DNA of 64,000 bases from Acinetobacter zhairuonensis (GCF_022601715.1 NZ_JAKVIM010000013.1:1-64000); one strand, 5' to 3'; shown: positions 38,821-49,011, numbered from the stretch's first letter. Made by a program: numbers and translations. Notes: a model not told the origin generated them from the sequence alone.

Positions 38821-40305
38821 TTAAATTTCAGATTTCGCCCGCTTTAACGCGGTATGCCATTGCTGTAAATGTTGCTGACGTTGATCTTCCGACATTTGGG
38901 GTTCAAAGACTCGATCGAGCTGCCAAGATTCGGCAATTTCAGAAACATCTGAAAACACACCCATCTTCAGTCCCGCCATAGCTGCGGCGCCCCATGCGGT
39001 AGATTCCAGCATTTTCGGGCGTAGCACAGGCACATTGAGCATATCGGCTTGGAATTGCATCAACATATCATTTTGACTGGCACCACCATCCACCCGTAAT
39101 TCTTTGAGGGGTTGGCTAATATCGGCCTGCATGGCATTCAATACATCTGAAACTTGAAAGGCGATAGATTCTAAGGCGGCACGGGCAATATGGGCTTTGT
39201 TGGTACCGCGTGACATTCCGCATAGCAGGGCACGGGCGTTGCTGTCCCAATGGGGCGCGCCTAAGCCAGTGAAGGCAGGCACCAACACTACACCATCCGA
39301 ATTCTGAACTTGGCATGCTAGTTTTTCTACATCGGAACTGCGCTGAATAATCCCGAGACCATCTCTGAGCCATTGTACAATCGCACCTGCCATAAACACG
39401 CTGCCCTCTAATGCAAAGGTATTGTGTTGTTGGCACTGCCAAGCCAGCGTGGTGAGCAATTGATTCTGGCTATACTGGATTTGATCCCCTGTATTGAACA
39501 GCATGAAACAGCCTGTGCCATAGGTGTTTTTGGCTGTGCCTGCTTCAAAACAAGATTGACCAAATAGGGCAGACTGTTGATCTCCCAAAATACCTGCGAT
39601 AGGAATTTCGGCACCCAATAAACCTGTGGCAGTATTGGCAATGTAGCGATCAGAAGAAATGATGGTCGGCAGTACAGAAGCAGGGATATTAAATAATTCT
39701 AATAATTCTTCATCCCATTGCTGGCTGGCTAAATTCATGAGCATGGTGCGCGAAGCATTGCTGGCTTCAATCACATGTTCAGCACCGCGAGTGAGATTCC
39801 AAACTAGCCAGCTATCAATGGTGCCAAAAGCCACATGACCTTGATCTGCTAGGGTTCTTAATCCATCGACGTTTTCCAGCAGCCAAACCAGTTTGCCTGC
39901 ACTGAAATAGGGGTCAATACGTAAACCCGTTTTTTTATGAATGGTGGCTAAAAGGTTACGTTTCGCCAGTTGTTCACACCATTGTGTGGCGCGGCGGTCT
40001 TGCCACACAATCGCTGGGGCAAGGGGAATACCTGTACGTTTGTCCCAGACAACGGTGGTTTCACGTTGGTTGGTGACGCCAATAGCTGTGATGTCTTTGG
40101 GTAGTAAATGGGCTGAAGCAATGGCCTGTTGCACCACGGCAATTTGAGTGCTCCAGATTTCTTGCGCATCTTGTTCTACCCAGCCTGAATGTGGGGTTCG
40201 AATTTGAGTTTCACGTTGAGCTGTTGCGTAGATTTTTCCATGTTCGTTAAAGATAATCGCCCTGCTAGAGGTGGTTCCTTGGTCGAGTGCAAGTAAATAG
40301 CTCAT
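38821..40305 (-). CDS. glpK: Glycerol kinase
   Basis: A 494-residue FGGY kinase that phosphorylates glycerol to sn-glycerol-3-phosphate. Motifs are LALDQGTTSSRAIIF at the N-terminus, GWVEQDAQEIW near 41, AIGVTNQRETTVVWD near 76, WLLENVDG near 140, GILGDQQSALFGQ near 240, KNTYGTGCFML near 257, ALEGSVFMAGAIVQWLRDGL near 295 and ELRVDGGASQND near 400. No glpF or glpD is next to it. It is divergent from ssrA. Confidence 0.95.
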   Translation of the reverse strand: MSYLLALDQGTTSSRAIIFNEHGKIYATAQRETQIRTPHSGWVEQDAQEIWSTQIAVVQQAIASAHLLPKDITAIGVTNQRETTVVWDKRTGIPLAPAIVWQDRRATQWCEQLAKRNLLATIHKKTGLRIDPYFSAGKLVWLLENVDGLRTLADQGHVAFGTIDSWLVWNLTRGAEHVIEASNASRTMLMNLASQQWDEELLELFNIPASVLPTIISSDRYIANTATGLLGAEIPIAGILGDQQSALFGQSCFEAGTAKNTYGTGCFMLFNTGDQIQYSQNQLLTTLAWQCQQHNTFALEGSVFMAGAIVQWLRDGLGIIQRSSDVEKLACQVQNSDGVVLVPAFTGLGAPHWDSNARALLCGMSRGTNKAHIARAALESIAFQVSDVLNAMQADISQPLKELRVDGGASQNDMLMQFQADMLNVPVLRPKMLESTAWGAAAMAGLKMGVFSDVSEIAESWQLDRVFEPQMSEDQRQQHLQQWHTALKRAKSEI

Positions 40306-40435
40306 AAATTATTTTATTGTTAGACTTGAAAACTAAAATATTAGCGCAATTATGTAATTAAGCGCATCAATATGTGTGTTTGTTTAGAAAATAGATCGTA
40401 TTTTCTAGCAACTATGCTATGATTGACGCTACTTT

Positions 40436-40794
40436 GGGGGTGTTTCTGGCTTCGACGCTGGTGATGAAACTCATAGATGCATGTCGAGAGCGCATTTTCT
40501 CTCGTAAATCAAATTTGCATTTTTTAGTCGCAAACGACGAATCATACGCTCTAGCTGCCTAAGGGCAGCTTGTCCGCCTCTCTGAATACTTGTGGTTAGA
40601 GAGTCCGACCGAAGCGCACGCACACAAGTCCGTATAAAATCAAGCCTCGGGGTTTTGTACTAAATTAAGAGGATCGCGATTTGTACCCTGTTCGTCGGGT
40701 CACAAAGAGTTAAAACAATAGACGATATCTAAGCATGTAGTATTCTCGAGCGTAGTGCTGGCGGACGCGGGTTCAACTCCCGCCACCTCCACCA
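40436..40794 (+). ncRNA. ssrA: tmRNA
   Basis: A 359-nt transfer-messenger RNA that rescues stalled ribosomes. The 5' end GGGGGTG pairs with CACCTCC just before the 3' ACCA, forming the acceptor stem. The conserved start TGTTTCTGGCTTCGACGC and the T-arm GGGTTCAACTCCC are present. The mRNA-like part (40530-40562) encodes the tag ANDESYALAA followed by TAA, with the resume codon GCA. Its 3' end is a classic attachment site, and an integrase remnant follows directly. Confidence 0.97.
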
Positions 40795-40838
40795 AACACC
40801 TAGCTTAATATGACTGAATATGACGTTATATAAAGCGG

Positions 40839-40874
40839 AAAGGCTTGATTCTAAAAGGATCAAGCCTTTTTTTA
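40839..40874 (+). terminator. Terminator downstream of ssrA
   Basis: AAAGGCTTGAT pairs with ATCAAGCCTTT and is followed by TTTTTT. It lies 45 bases past the tmRNA 3' end, so it could belong to ssrA or to the inserted element. Confidence 0.85.
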
Positions 40875-40895
40875 TGCCTGAACATAACCAAATAT

Positions 40896-40959
40896 AGTGT
40901 ACATGTGCCGTGTACACTGTCTTGTACATTGTGTATTTTATTGAACTCACTGGTGTACA
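40896..40959. repeat. Cluster of TGTACA repeats beside the integrase remnant
   Basis: TGTACA occurs at 40898, 40911, 40923 and 40954, all before the integrase start. The first two sit in a perfect inverted repeat AGTGTAC/GTACACT (40896-40918). Candidate roles are integrase arm-type sites or an operator. This is inference. Confidence 0.45.
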
Positions 40960-40963
40960 AGGT

Positions 40964-41125
40964 ATGAAAAGAGCTGATATTAAAAGAAGACCTTTATCAG
41001 ATACCGTATTAGCGAATCTCGAAGCTGAAGAAAAAGAGTATCGGGAATTAGATGGTGAGGGTTTATATTTCCGTGTAAAACCTGATTGTAAAAAAGCATG
41101 GCTTTTCAGAGGATTTGTTGCATAA
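40964..41125 (+). pseudogene. Truncated tyrosine integrase, N-terminal arm-binding domain only
   Basis: About 50 residues remain of a phage/island integrase: MKRADIKRRPLSDTVLANLE followed by KEYRELDGEGLYFRVKPD. These match the DUF4102-type arm-DNA-binding domain of integrases that target ssrA or tRNA genes. The frame is cut at 41111 by the end of an IS5-family element and the catalytic domain is absent from the window. It lies 170 bases from the tmRNA 3' end, the standard place for such an integrase. The gene is dead and marks an old island insertion. Confidence 0.8.
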
Positions 41126-41483
41126 AGAATTTAAAGATAGAACTTCCCTAAGCATCTCAAATTTAAGTTACAACTCGGGTATGAGGACGCCCTAACTCTG
41201 TAAATCTATTAAGCACGGCCACACGTGCATGAATCTCATTAACTTGTCTTTGAAAGTTTCTTGAATGTAGTCGATTACCTAATAATTTGATGCAATGTAT
41301 CTTGGTTTCGACCAAACTTCGCCGATGATAGCCAGACCAATTTTTCCAAATCGTTCTCCCTAAACGTTTGACCGTTTTTAGTAATTCGTTTCTCTCTTGC
41401 GAATGAACTTTTGTATCTTTCCAAGGCTTTGCATTTTTTCTGGGTTAAATAAGGCTTTAGAGATAGGTTTGTGCAACAAAGCC
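41111..41483 (-). mobile_element. Internally deleted IS5-family insertion sequence
   Basis: The ends are near-perfect 16-bp inverted repeats. The minus-strand left end reads GGCTTTGTTGCACAAA (41468-41483). The other end, read inward on plus, is GGATTTGTTGCATAAA (41111-41126), with two mismatches. The 373-bp element keeps only the C-terminus of the transposase; a full member would be roughly 0.8-1 kb. No target duplication is evident at the borders, so further rearrangement is likely. It interrupts the integrase stub. Confidence 0.8.
41163..41444 (-). pseudogene. IS5-family transposase, C-terminal fragment
   Basis: Reading the minus strand in the frame that ends at TAA 41163-41165 gives KNAKPWKDTKVHSQERNELL, then GYHRRSLVETKIHCIKLLGN and QVNEIHARVAVLNRF, ending PHTRVVT. 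This is the C-terminal third of an IS5-family DDE transposase, including the catalytic Glu region (YHRRSLVETK, with E as the last DDE residue). The N-terminal two thirds are deleted. An overlapping longer ORF in another frame is spurious. Confidence 0.78.
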
Positions 41484-41501
41484 GTATGGAGATAAAAAGT
41501 A

Positions 41502-42425
41502 ATGTCACAATTTGAAATTCGCCCACAGGAAATTTATTTACTTGAACTATTTAGTTCTGCTGAATATTTTAAAGAATTAGTCGATGCTTTTAAAAATATG
41601 CTGGATGCAGCAGAGAGTGCACTCGAGCTATTTATGCAGGATTTAGCTTATGATTATAGAAGTCGACATATTTCACAACAACCTGACATAGTTTGGGGCG
41701 AGCATGTATTGCCTAACTTTAGATCAACTCTTGAAGCATTGAATTATGGCTATAAGCGTTTATTAGAGGGTGATTTATCTGCTTTGCAATATGCTGGGAA
41801 TGTCGTCACTGATTTTAGAAATCAAAGAGTAGAGTATTTTCCTGATTGGATGGATGAAAAAAACTTGTCATTGTTTGATGAGTGGCAAAGTAAAGCCAGT
41901 AGATTGTCATCAAATATTAAAGCCACAGTTTTTGGTAATTGGCCTATGACTCTTTTATCAGAAGGTTATGATGAAGATTATTTAGGAGAATTAAATTTGC
42001 CGCCATCTTTACCAATATATAAGCTAAACCAAACTATTACAGTAAAAACAAATGTAACTGTGCCACAGGATGGTATTTATATTCCTGAAATAGAAGATGC
42101 AAGTGCACAGCTGTTGCTTAAAGGGCATGATGCGATAGAAGCATTAGTAGGACTAGATGAAGATTGTCCTCAATATGATCATAAAGAAGATACAAAGTGG
42201 GTATTAGTTGAACGTATTGCAGATGAAGGTGGTTCTGCCGAAACTATTCAATCAGAAAACCTAAAAGGTTTTGCTGGTCAGATTTGTCAATGGACAGGTC
42301 ATTGGTGGAGTCCAGCAAATGGATTGCAATCCCGTTACTTTGAACAAGGAGACGTATTTTCTGAGGTTGAAAATAATAGTTGGGGTGAAACGATTTGGTA
42401 TTTAGAAGTAACGAATCGAAAATAG
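41502..42425 (+). CDS. Imm71/Imm72-like immunity protein (orphan)
   Basis: A 307-residue soluble, acidic protein without a signal peptide. The helical N-terminal half has VLPNFRSTLEALNYGYKRLL near residue 69 and VVTDFRNQRVEYFPDWMDE near 102. The C-terminal half ends with CQWTGHWWSPANGLQSRYF and SWGETIWYLEV. The order (helical part with FRxTLxxLNxGY, then TGxWxxP, SRYFEQGD, TIW) resembles Imm71/72 immunity proteins of type VI toxin systems. I make this assignment from memory, at moderate confidence. No cognate toxin is adjacent. It sits just outside the IS remnant in the ssrA-linked accessory segment. Confidence 0.5.
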   Translation: MSQFEIRPQEIYLLELFSSAEYFKELVDAFKNMLDAAESALELFMQDLAYDYRSRHISQQPDIVWGEHVLPNFRSTLEALNYGYKRLLEGDLSALQYAGNVVTDFRNQRVEYFPDWMDEKNLSLFDEWQSKASRLSSNIKATVFGNWPMTLLSEGYDEDYLGELNLPPSLPIYKLNQTITVKTNVTVPQDGIYIPEIEDASAQLLLKGHDAIEALVGLDEDCPQYDHKEDTKWVLVERIADEGGSAETIQSENLKGFAGQICQWTGHWWSPANGLQSRYFEQGDVFSEVENNSWGETIWYLEVTNRK

Positions 42426-42491
42426 AGTGGAACTGAGACTGTAAATTAAATCCAATCGTGTATCAGGCATAACCTGATACACGGTTAATGA

Positions 42492-43469
42492 TTAAGGATT
42501 GGCAGCGCAACGTACGGAATTGTTTTGATTAAAATCAACAGTATATTTTTTTAATAATTCACTGTTCACCAACTTTGGATCTGCTACAGGATCGATCGCA
42601 TGTCTACCCATGGTTTTACCTGTAAATGTTTTTAAAGGTTGTCCATCTGCGGGTGCGGAACTCCGTACTACTTTTAATGTCCCACTCTTTGGACCTTGAG
42701 GATTTTTCTCTGGAGATTTACTGTAATATTCAGGATCATACCAGTCGAGCATCCACTCATAATTATCAGTAATCATGTCATAAAAACCTAAAGGGGTTGC
42801 TGGATATTTTTGCAGTTCAGATATATTTTTATAAATTTTTAATTTATCTTGGGACTGTTGTCTCTGTTCAAAGCTCCATACATTACGTCCATTATCAATT
42901 TTTCCATTATCAGTTGCATAAAGAATATATTGTCCCCGATTCCGTGCTGCATATTCCCATTGAGCCTCTGTGGGTAAGTCCATCTTTAAATTGAGTTGAG
43001 TACCAAGCCATTGACAATAATCACGAGCTTGTTGCCAATTAATACCTGCTGCTGCTGTAGGAACTCTTTGTTCAATCGAGTATTCATCAAAATTCCCGAC
43101 GGCTTTTTGCCCTGTAACTTCTGTATAAATATCAAAATCTGCATAGGTGGCTTTGGTGGCACTTAAATAAAAATCGTCTAGGGTGACTTTATGTAAGGGT
43201 TTACTATCTCCATTGCCATCATATGGAAGTCCATCGATACTATGTTCAGGACCAAAATCACCCATTTTATAGGTACCACCTTTTACAAAAATCAGGTTCT
43301 TTTTTGTCTTGTCGAGCAGTTGTTGTAATTGTTTTTGTTGTTCAGAAGATAGGTCGGTTTTCGTGGTTGGACCCAAAGCTTTCTGATTTGCATTTGAAAT
43401 GGGTTTGGCACAAGCAGCTAATGAGATACTTGAGAGTAGAATGATTGCAAGTTTATGTTTAATCATCAT
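42492..43469 (-). CDS. SUMF1/formylglycine-generating-enzyme-domain lipoprotein
   Basis: A roughly 325-residue lipoprotein. The signal peptide ends in the lipobox LAAC, followed by Ala-Lys. The SUMF1 fold shows FVKGGTYKMGDFG near residue 64, HKVTLDDFYLSATKATYADFDIYT near 93, GINWQQARDYCQWLGTQLNLKMDLPTEAQWEYAAR near 143, a NYEWMLDWYDPEYY segment near 237, and the terminal SVRCA. In Acinetobacter such proteins are often encoded beside VgrG/effector modules, and that context suits its neighbours. Catalytic activity is not implied. An upstream GTG is in frame, but the signal peptide fixes the start at ATG 43469 or 43466. Confidence 0.75.
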   Translation of the reverse strand: MMIKHKLAIILLSSISLAACAKPISNANQKALGPTTKTDLSSEQQKQLQQLLDKTKKNLIFVKGGTYKMGDFGPEHSIDGLPYDGNGDSKPLHKVTLDDFYLSATKATYADFDIYTEVTGQKAVGNFDEYSIEQRVPTAAAGINWQQARDYCQWLGTQLNLKMDLPTEAQWEYAARNRGQYILYATDNGKIDNGRNVWSFEQRQQSQDKLKIYKNISELQKYPATPLGFYDMITDNYEWMLDWYDPEYYSKSPEKNPQGPKSGTLKVVRSSAPADGQPLKTFTGKTMGRHAIDPVADPKLVNSELLKKYTVDFNQNNSVRCAANP

Positions 43470-43553
43470 TTTTAAAATTATAAAGTTAAAATACAGCACG
43501 GATTTTAAGTTAGTTCGCGAATGTTGAGTAGAAATATTGTGTTAAAATCAACA

Positions 43554-43620
43554 TTATGTATTATTGAAAATCTTAAAAGGAAAAGATCCCTATCCAGAGG
43601 ATTATTTTGATAAAAAATGA
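43554..43620 (+). pseudogene. C-terminal scrap of an upstream array copy
   Basis: The frame ending at TGA 43618-43620 encodes LKGKDPYPEDYFDKK, the same ending as the complete copies (LKGPDPYPEDYFDKK and LKGLDPYPEDYFDKK). DNA similarity extends back to about 43554. The rest of that gene is missing. Its stop overlaps the start of the next copy in ATGA, exactly as between the other copies, showing that the array once had at least four members. Confidence 0.8.
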
Positions 43621-44382
43621 AAAAGATAGAAGGCCGCGTAAGGAATCTTCAGATTGAAGATTCTAAAATTCATCCATTTAAAAACATCGAAAAACAAGCT
43701 GCGGGCACTGCGATGATAGGGGCTTTAACTGCAAGCAGTAGCTTGGCGACCAATGCTCCTATTATGATGATGGCAGCGAGAGGAGAAGATGCTAAATCTT
43801 TTACATGTGAAATAGCTGATTATCGATTAATTGGCCAGTTTACAACAGTACAATTTAAGAATGGTGATGAACTGGTTTGGGTCATTAGTGAAGAAAAAGA
43901 ACAAGGACGACATTTGGTTTATGCAACCTTAGATCCCAAAACTGGATTGTTGCATATGATTAATGAGATGGGGCGTTCGTTAAAGCAGGGCTATATAAGT
44001 ATTTGCAAAACAGCGCTATCTGATGCTCTTTTTTTTGTTTTGTTCGGAAATGCAATAATATTAATAGGGAGCTTTTTTTTTTGATCAGGGTTTGGATTTT
44101 AGTCTTTATGAATACATACTCCCTCTTCTCATAGCACCATTTGTTTTTACATTTTTATTTGTATTAAGTACTTTTTTATTTTCACGTGATCAGAAACAAG
44201 CATGTCGACTATCAGAACAAGTCTTTGCGATGCTAGGTTTTGAAGATTTTAAAAATCAAGATTTTAGAGCTAATAACTTTTTTACTGATGATCAGGGTAA
44301 ATTAAGACGAAGTGTTATGTATTATCGAAAAAATTTAAAAGGCCCAGATCCTTATCCAGAGGATTATTTTGATAAAAAATGA
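43617..44382 (+). pseudogene. Array copy 1: putative T6SS effector-like membrane protein, frameshifted at T10
   Basis: The first reading frame (43617-44084) gives the N-terminal domain: KIEGRVRNLQIEDSKIHPFK, then APIMMMAARGEDAKSFTCEI and VISEEKEQGRHLVYATLDPK. A hydrophobic segment begins at ALSDALFFVLFGNAIILIG and stops at TGA after a run of ten T (44073-44082). The missing C-terminal part continues at 44083 in the +1 frame (DQGLDFSLYEYILPLL to DPYPEDYFDKK). Nine or twelve T would restore one 254- or 255-residue protein with two to three transmembrane helices. The family resembles Acinetobacter proteins annotated as putative type VI effectors; function is unproven. Confidence 0.75.
44073..44082 (+). 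repeat. Homopolymeric T10 tract at the copy-1 frameshift
   Basis: Ten T in a row inside the coding region of copy 1. Loss of one T or gain of two joins the two frames. It is a slippage-prone site. Confidence 0.85.
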
Positions 44383-45115
44383 TAAAAATCGAAGGCCGTG
44401 TAAGGGATCTTAAAATTGAAGATTCCAAAGTTTATCCATTTAAAAATATCGAAAAACAAGCTGTTGGTTCGGCAATTCTAGGTACTTTAGCATCAAGTAG
44501 TGCATTGATGACAAATGCTCCAATTATGCTTATGGCGGCAAGAGGAATTGATGCTAAAACTTGTACTTGTGAAGTGAGTGGTTATAAGGTTATAGGACAA
44601 TTTACCACTGTACAGTTTAAAGAAAATGATCCTTTGATATTGGTAATAAGTGAGGAAAAAGAGCAGGGTCGACATTTAGCATATACTATACTTGATCCCA
44701 AAGAAGGATTACTTTATATGATGTATGAAATGGGGCGCTCATTAAGAAAGTTATATAAAAGTACTATAATGTCTAGTCTATTCCTATTCCTCTTTTTTTC
44801 TATATTTTTTATTTTGTTAAATTATTTGGATGGAGGCGGAATGGATTATGTTAAGTATGGTGGGATAATATTTTTAAGCTGCTTTGTTTTTTCTATAATC
44901 TTTATGTTGGGATATATTGTTATTGGAAATTCAGTAATCTCATTATCAAAAATATCAGAAAAAATTTTTGATAAGTTAGGTTTTGAAAACCCTAAAAATC
45001 AGGATTTCTTCCAAAAAAGTTTACTTGATATAGATGGTATACATGTTAGTGTCATGAAGTATCGAAAAAATTTAAAAGGCCTTGATCCCTATCCAGAGGA
45101 TTATTTTGATAAGAA

Positions 45116-45119
<4 letters not shown>
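44379..45119 (+). CDS. Array copy 2: putative T6SS effector-like membrane protein (intact)
   Basis: The only undamaged copy, 246 residues. The N-terminal soluble domain has MIKIEGRVRDLKIEDSKVYP, a small Ala/Ser/Thr-rich hydrophobic patch near residues 28-50 (AILGTLASSSALM), GQFTTVQFKENDPLILVIS near 75, and LDPKEGLLYMMYEMGRSL near 107. Two transmembrane helices follow (about 130-147 and 157-183). A conserved tail ends in YRKNLKGLDPYPEDYFDKK. Copy 1 ends and copy 3 starts in ATGA overlaps, so the array is translationally coupled. The family match is from memory and moderate; no effector activity is known. Confidence 0.65.
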
Positions 45120-45863
<744 letters not shown>

Positions 45864-46073
45864 GATGAAGCATCAAGATGCTGATTTTTATTTAATTTTT
45901 TTGTTTTTGTAATATAAGGTATCCATGATATTGACTTCGCTTAACTATGGTTAAAAAATAGACTTTATAAGAATGATAATCTTGAATTTCATTCCATTTT
46001 TAAAGCTATGGCAGGTGTAGTGCAGAACGGAAGTTTGCATGACACAGCTCACCTCAAAATCGGAGGATATGCC

Positions 46074-46670
46074 ATGAATTTCCTTAAATTTTTAATCACC
46101 GCTGGATGTATTTCTTTATTGACCCCGATGGCTTTCGCAATGGAAACCCACGGTGGTTCAAGTATGGAAGCATCGATGCAAAGCTCCCTTTCCGCAAACG
46201 ATAAAAAAGCAATCATGAGTGCCATGAGTGCGGCACCCATCAATGTCAGTGCCGAAGCGACCATCATTGCCATGGATGCAAAAGGCAAAATGCGTACCTT
46301 ACGCAAAGGACATAATAATTTTACCTGTATGCCTGATAACCCCGCGACTCCAGGACCAGACCCTATGTGTATGGATCCTGCCGCTTTAGCATGGGCAGAA
46401 GCTTGGATTGGTCATAAAAAACCAGTCGAAGGTAAAATAGGTTTTATGTACATGCTCATGGGAGGGACTGACGCAAGCAATGTCGATCCTTATGCCACTA
46501 AACCAAGTGCAAACAATCACTGGATACAAACAGGACCTCACGTCATGATCGTGGGTGCATCACAAAGTTTTTATGATATGTATCCGAAAAGTGCGCAACC
46601 TGATACCAGCGTTCCTTATGTGATGTGGTCAGGTACGCCTTATCAACACCTGATGATTCCTGTGAAATAA
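46074..46670 (+). CDS. Secreted protein of unknown function
   Basis: A 198-residue exported protein. A Sec signal peptide spans residues 1-24 (FLKFLITAGCISLLTPMAFA) with an AFA-ME cleavage site. The mature part is Met-rich (SSMEASMQSSL, MSAMSAAP) and contains NNFTCMPDNP, DPMCMDPAALAWAEAW, GKIGFMYMLMGGTDASN and HWIQTGPHVMIVG. The two Cys could form a disulfide. GGAGG lies seven bases before ATG 46074. No domain is recognised. It stands alone, with its own terminator, between the array and pobR. Confidence 0.65.
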   Translation: MNFLKFLITAGCISLLTPMAFAMETHGGSSMEASMQSSLSANDKKAIMSAMSAAPINVSAEATIIAMDAKGKMRTLRKGHNNFTCMPDNPATPGPDPMCMDPAALAWAEAWIGHKKPVEGKIGFMYMLMGGTDASNVDPYATKPSANNHWIQTGPHVMIVGASQSFYDMYPKSAQPDTSVPYVMWSGTPYQHLMIPVK

Positions 46671-46699
46671 GCAGGTATTCATTTTTATTTACTTTCTTT

Positions 46700-46732
46700 A
46701 AAAAAAGCCACGCATTTGACGTGGCTTTTTTG
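46700..46732 (+). terminator. Terminator of the secreted-protein gene
   Basis: AAGCCACG pairs with CGTGGCTT around CATTTGA and is followed by TTTTT. Confidence 0.85.
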
Positions 46733-46823
46733 TATTGTGCTTATGGAAAATGTTCGTTCAGCTACATGTGTCCGCGCGAATATGACATTGCAATGTCTAG
46801 TTTGGTTTAAGCTTGAACACAGA

Positions 46824-47639
46824 TTAAATTAAGCCACGTAATTCACTCGCAGCATGCCTCAACAACGGTAAAATTTGCTGAATAAGATAGTCTTCACTGG
46901 TATGGTTGCTTTGTGAAATACAGTTAATGGCTGCAATGGTTTGACCATGCGCGTTTAATACAGGTACAGCAAGCGCAATAATGCCTAATTCATGTTCTTC
47001 TTTTGACAGGCAATAATCCGATAATGCGACTTTTTCTAGCTCGGCATAGAATTGATTTTTATCGGTAATGGTGAGCGCGGTTAAACGTTTCAGACCATAT
47101 TTCTCCACCCAAACCTGTTGCTCTTCTTTCGATAAAGCCGCCAATAAAACTTTCCCTGTCGAGGTGGCATGTGCAGGCAGGCGATTGCCCAAATGCATAC
47201 CATAAGGATTGACGCGAAACTGATCTTGTTGCGGCAGATAGCTGCGGGCAATCGGCACGACCTCGTGTTCATCCAGAACCGCCATGGAAAAGGTCAAGGA
47301 TGTTTGCACACAGAGTAAATTAAGTAAGGATTGTGCCACTTTAGGCAGATGTGCCGAACTTAAATAGGCACTGGAAAAACGCAACACCCGAGGGGTTAGC
47401 CAAAAAAAATGTTCGTCCGTATCTAAATAACCTAAAAACTTCAGGGTTTTTAAATACCGTCTTGCCGCAGTACGACTGATGCCTGTACGTTCAGCCACTT
47501 GAGTGACATTCAAACGCTGCCGATCGACCCCGAAAGCTTCTAAAATATGTAAGCCTTTGGCTAAACCCGCAATGTAATCTGCTTGTAGAATGACGTCTTG
47601 TGAATGTGGATGTACGACATGGTCTTGCTCAGTTTCCAT
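46824..47639 (-). CDS. pobR: IclR-family activator PobR
   Basis: A 271-residue IclR regulator. The N-terminal winged helix is LAKGLHILEAFGVDRQRLNVTQVAERTGISRTAARRYLKTL near residues 26-66. The effector domain has HATSTGKVLLAALS near 155 and NAHGQTIAAINCISQSN near 228. Length and divergence from pobA match PobR of Acinetobacter, which activates pobA in response to 4-hydroxybenzoate and represses itself. The intergenic palindrome plus direct repeat (47667-47705) is the probable binding site. Confidence 0.88.
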   Translation of the reverse strand: METEQDHVVHPHSQDVILQADYIAGLAKGLHILEAFGVDRQRLNVTQVAERTGISRTAARRYLKTLKFLGYLDTDEHFFWLTPRVLRFSSAYLSSAHLPKVAQSLLNLLCVQTSLTFSMAVLDEHEVVPIARSYLPQQDQFRVNPYGMHLGNRLPAHATSTGKVLLAALSKEEQQVWVEKYGLKRLTALTITDKNQFYAELEKVALSDYCLSKEEHELGIIALAVPVLNAHGQTIAAINCISQSNHTSEDYLIQQILPLLRHAASELRGLI

Positions 47640-47666
47640 ACTGCTTTTCCTGACTATTAAATGCTT

Positions 47667-47705
47667 TTGTCCGATATGCGGACAACTCTAATGATATACG
47701 GTCAA
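47667..47705. promoter_or_regulatory. Probable PobR operator in the pobR-pobA gap
   Basis: TTGTCCG and CGGACAA form a 7-bp-arm palindrome (47667-47685). The half GATATGCGGACAA (47673-47685) recurs as GATATACGGTCAA (47693-47705), 11 of 13 identical and 20 bp away. A palindrome plus a third direct half-site is the layout known for PobR/PcaU-type IclR activators. Confidence 0.7.
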
Positions 47706-47752
47706 TTTCAATTTGGCGATATAGCTCAAAAAAACATCCCAGCGTAATCTGA

Positions 47753-48994
<1,242 letters not shown>

Positions 48995-49011
48995 ACGGTT
49001 ATCTACAGCAT

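Noticed and set aside
40729..40950. Minus-strand ORF with a WWRWRELNPRP motif
   Set aside because: It is antisense to the tmRNA 3' end and T-arm. This peptide is a well-known false translation of tmRNA/tRNA 3' regions.
41275..41526. An 83-codon minus-strand ORF at the IS remnant
   Set aside because: The frame that matches IS5-family transposases is a different one (41163-41444). This ORF also overlaps the start of the immunity-like gene.
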